Shown here: positions 63,055 through 64,000 of the stretch, in pieces
Layout: each line of letters starts with the position of its first letter
How positions within the stretch are numbered: position 1 is the first letter of the stretch
Source: Lumbricus terrestris
Taxonomy: Eukaryota > Annelida > Clitellata > Crassiclitellata > Lumbricidae
Assembly (NCBI GenBank): GCA_949752735.1
Contig: OX457044.1
Span: 13,317,294 to 13,381,293, forward strand
Length of the DNA stretch: 64,000 bases
Direction of reading: 5' to 3'
Program-made: the position numbers and the translations under genes
The notes under the pieces: generated by a model
What the model was told of the DNA's origin: nothing
Database searches by the model: none
Seen by the model: the letters and a program-made list of their open reading frames with translations, nothing else

Positions 63055-63310
63055 AATGGGAAATGGGGTGGTAAGCGTCTCCAAAAGCCTCTGCCACCCA
63101 AATGCCCACCACGCCACCTACACGCGGTACCCCTGTCGGAAACAGAGTGCGTGGTGGACGACCGAACCCTCGCCGGTATATGCGAGCCTCAGAGACAAGG
63201 AGTCGGAAGGACGGACGATGAAGAACATCGACGATCGGAGATGGTGTCTCGCTAAAAACACCGAGAGGAAGGCAACGGGAAACCACCTCTCTAAATTCCC
63301 AAGAAACACT
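63055..63310 (+). repeat. SINE-like repeat (family C)
   Basis: Shares GAGAGGAAGGCAACGGGAAA and CCACCTC with the family B core, but its 5' part (CCACGCCACCTACACGCGG, GAGTGCGTGGTGGACGACC) is different and recurs at 44480-44620. It abuts the 5' end of the RTE element. Confidence 0.7.
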
Positions 63311-63379
63311 GAAAAAAAATTTCAATAGATCTAACAATTATCAATGAATTTTAGCCTGCTGCTTTTGAGTTTACTTTTG

Positions 63380-63441
63380 CGGCCCTCAGCTTCTAGAATA
63401 TTGGTCTGCGGCCCGTGGTGCCAAAAAGTTGGACAGCACTG
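63380..63441. mobile_element. hAT-type right end
   Basis: GCCAAAAAGTTGGACAGCAC followed by TG is a CAGTGCTGTCCAAC-type terminus. No left end is in view. Confidence 0.45.
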
Positions 63442-63817
63442 GCTTAGATCATAAAGGAAACTACCGGTACTTACATGATGCACTGAAGCGCTAATTTCAG
63501 GTAGCACATTTATTGATATATACATAATTATATTGATATACTTACATTTATGTAGCACTTCTACTATTCGTATTCAATTTAAAGAAGCTATGTAGCCAAA
63601 TACAAATAAACTATTCAGAGCTCTCACTATTCAGGACCGAATTGCATCGAATGTGAATATTTGTTACACGGTACACCTCTGATACAAATCAGAAGTTAAA
63701 ACAGAGATTGCATCACGCTCTTTCAAAGCATGGGGGTGAGTGGTCTCTGATGAGCTTCACAGAAATATTAGGAAAGAGACTGTTGTTGATCAGGTTATGT
63801 GCTGAAGATTTGCTGAT

Positions 63818-64000
63818 GTGAAGACTGAAGAGCTATTTTCAGCAATGCCATCAATGAAAGACAAGAGCTTTCAGAGCCGACTGCTCAGCCGGCAACATTG
63901 CAAGGCCCTTCAGTCCAGAATGTACCAGCCCTGCACAGACCTGAACACACAGACTGTGCAAGCAGATCAGTTGTGTCAAAAAGTAAAACTTCAGAATTTG
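63818..64000 (+). CDS. Unrecognised ORF open at the window edge
   Basis: After a stop, the frame reads RFADVKTEELFSAMPSMKD, KSFQSRLLSRQHCKALQ and continues to the last base. I do not recognise it. It may be a transposon gene or a host exon on the opposite strand to the kinase. No splice acceptor was assigned. Confidence 0.3.
   Translation, partial: MKTEELFSAMPSMKDKSFQSRLLSRQHCKALQSRMYQPCTDLNTQTVQADQLCQKVKLQNL

Noticed and set aside
63331..63558. Possible extra kinase exon ending at a strong GTAAGT donor (63475 region, minus strand)
   Set aside because: The only in-frame acceptor leaves a 16-bp exon and the peptide has no receptor motif. Not supportable without transcripts.

Overview
The window is animal nuclear DNA, most likely from a marine invertebrate. 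It is AT-rich, its genes carry spliceosomal introns, and it is packed with metazoan transposon families. No bacterial operons, CRISPR arrays or rRNA genes were seen. The species cannot be named. The TAGGCCTA-like words scattered through it and a MET/AXL-type kinase are compatible with an invertebrate deuterostome, but that is a weak inference.

Only one host gene is convincing: the 3' part of a receptor tyrosine kinase on the minus strand. I assembled seven exons by translation and by GT/AG splice sites with matching phases: 60452-60574, 59541-59624, 50374-50558, 43265-43374, 39861-40026, 34422-34558 and 17330-17534. Together they encode a complete tyrosine kinase domain (glycine loop, VAVK lysine, [16 protein letters not shown]-lobe) and a short C-terminal tail. 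The extracellular and transmembrane exons must lie beyond position 64000. The seven exons add up to about 1.0 kb spread over 43 kb. The six introns and the 17 kb downstream of the gene are filled with mobile elements.

Layout. 1-17 kb: CR1-like, RTE-like and jockey-like LINE remnants cut by DNA transposons (hAT at 2192-3789, mariner-like at 4178-8883, Harbinger-like at 11671-12302, hAT at 12604-14791 and 15638-17129). 17.3-34.4 kb: last intron of the kinase, with a LINE split by two nested TIR elements (18671-20685 and 19382-20553), an internally deleted gypsy-type LTR element (22869-24233), a nearly intact CR1/L2-like LINE with a 2A-like motif (24255-28100) and an RTE element (30544-32947). 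34.5-60.5 kb: remaining introns, with three more hAT-type elements that have exact or near-exact 8-bp target duplications, MITEs, SINEs, a 38-bp minisatellite, a LINE with an unbroken 489-codon ORF (48691-50160), a LINE with stacked insertions (50593-55419), mariner/Tc1-like elements and fold-back elements. 60.6-64 kb: LINE, RTE and SINE remnants.

The most interesting signal is a group of at least four fold-back DNA elements (15686-16230, 31727-32489, 52158-54891, 58414-59068) and a probable fifth (44911-45222). Each of the four has a 9-bp target duplication and most termini resemble GGTGNC. Their inverted arms are tandem arrays of short units containing ACAAA or CAAAA. The array unit differs completely from element to element while the architecture stays the same. 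The 9-bp duplications and fold-back structure suggest Mutator-related fold-back elements, but no transposase is visible, so the assignment is an inference. No element here appears to cooperate with the kinase gene; they are insertions in and around it.
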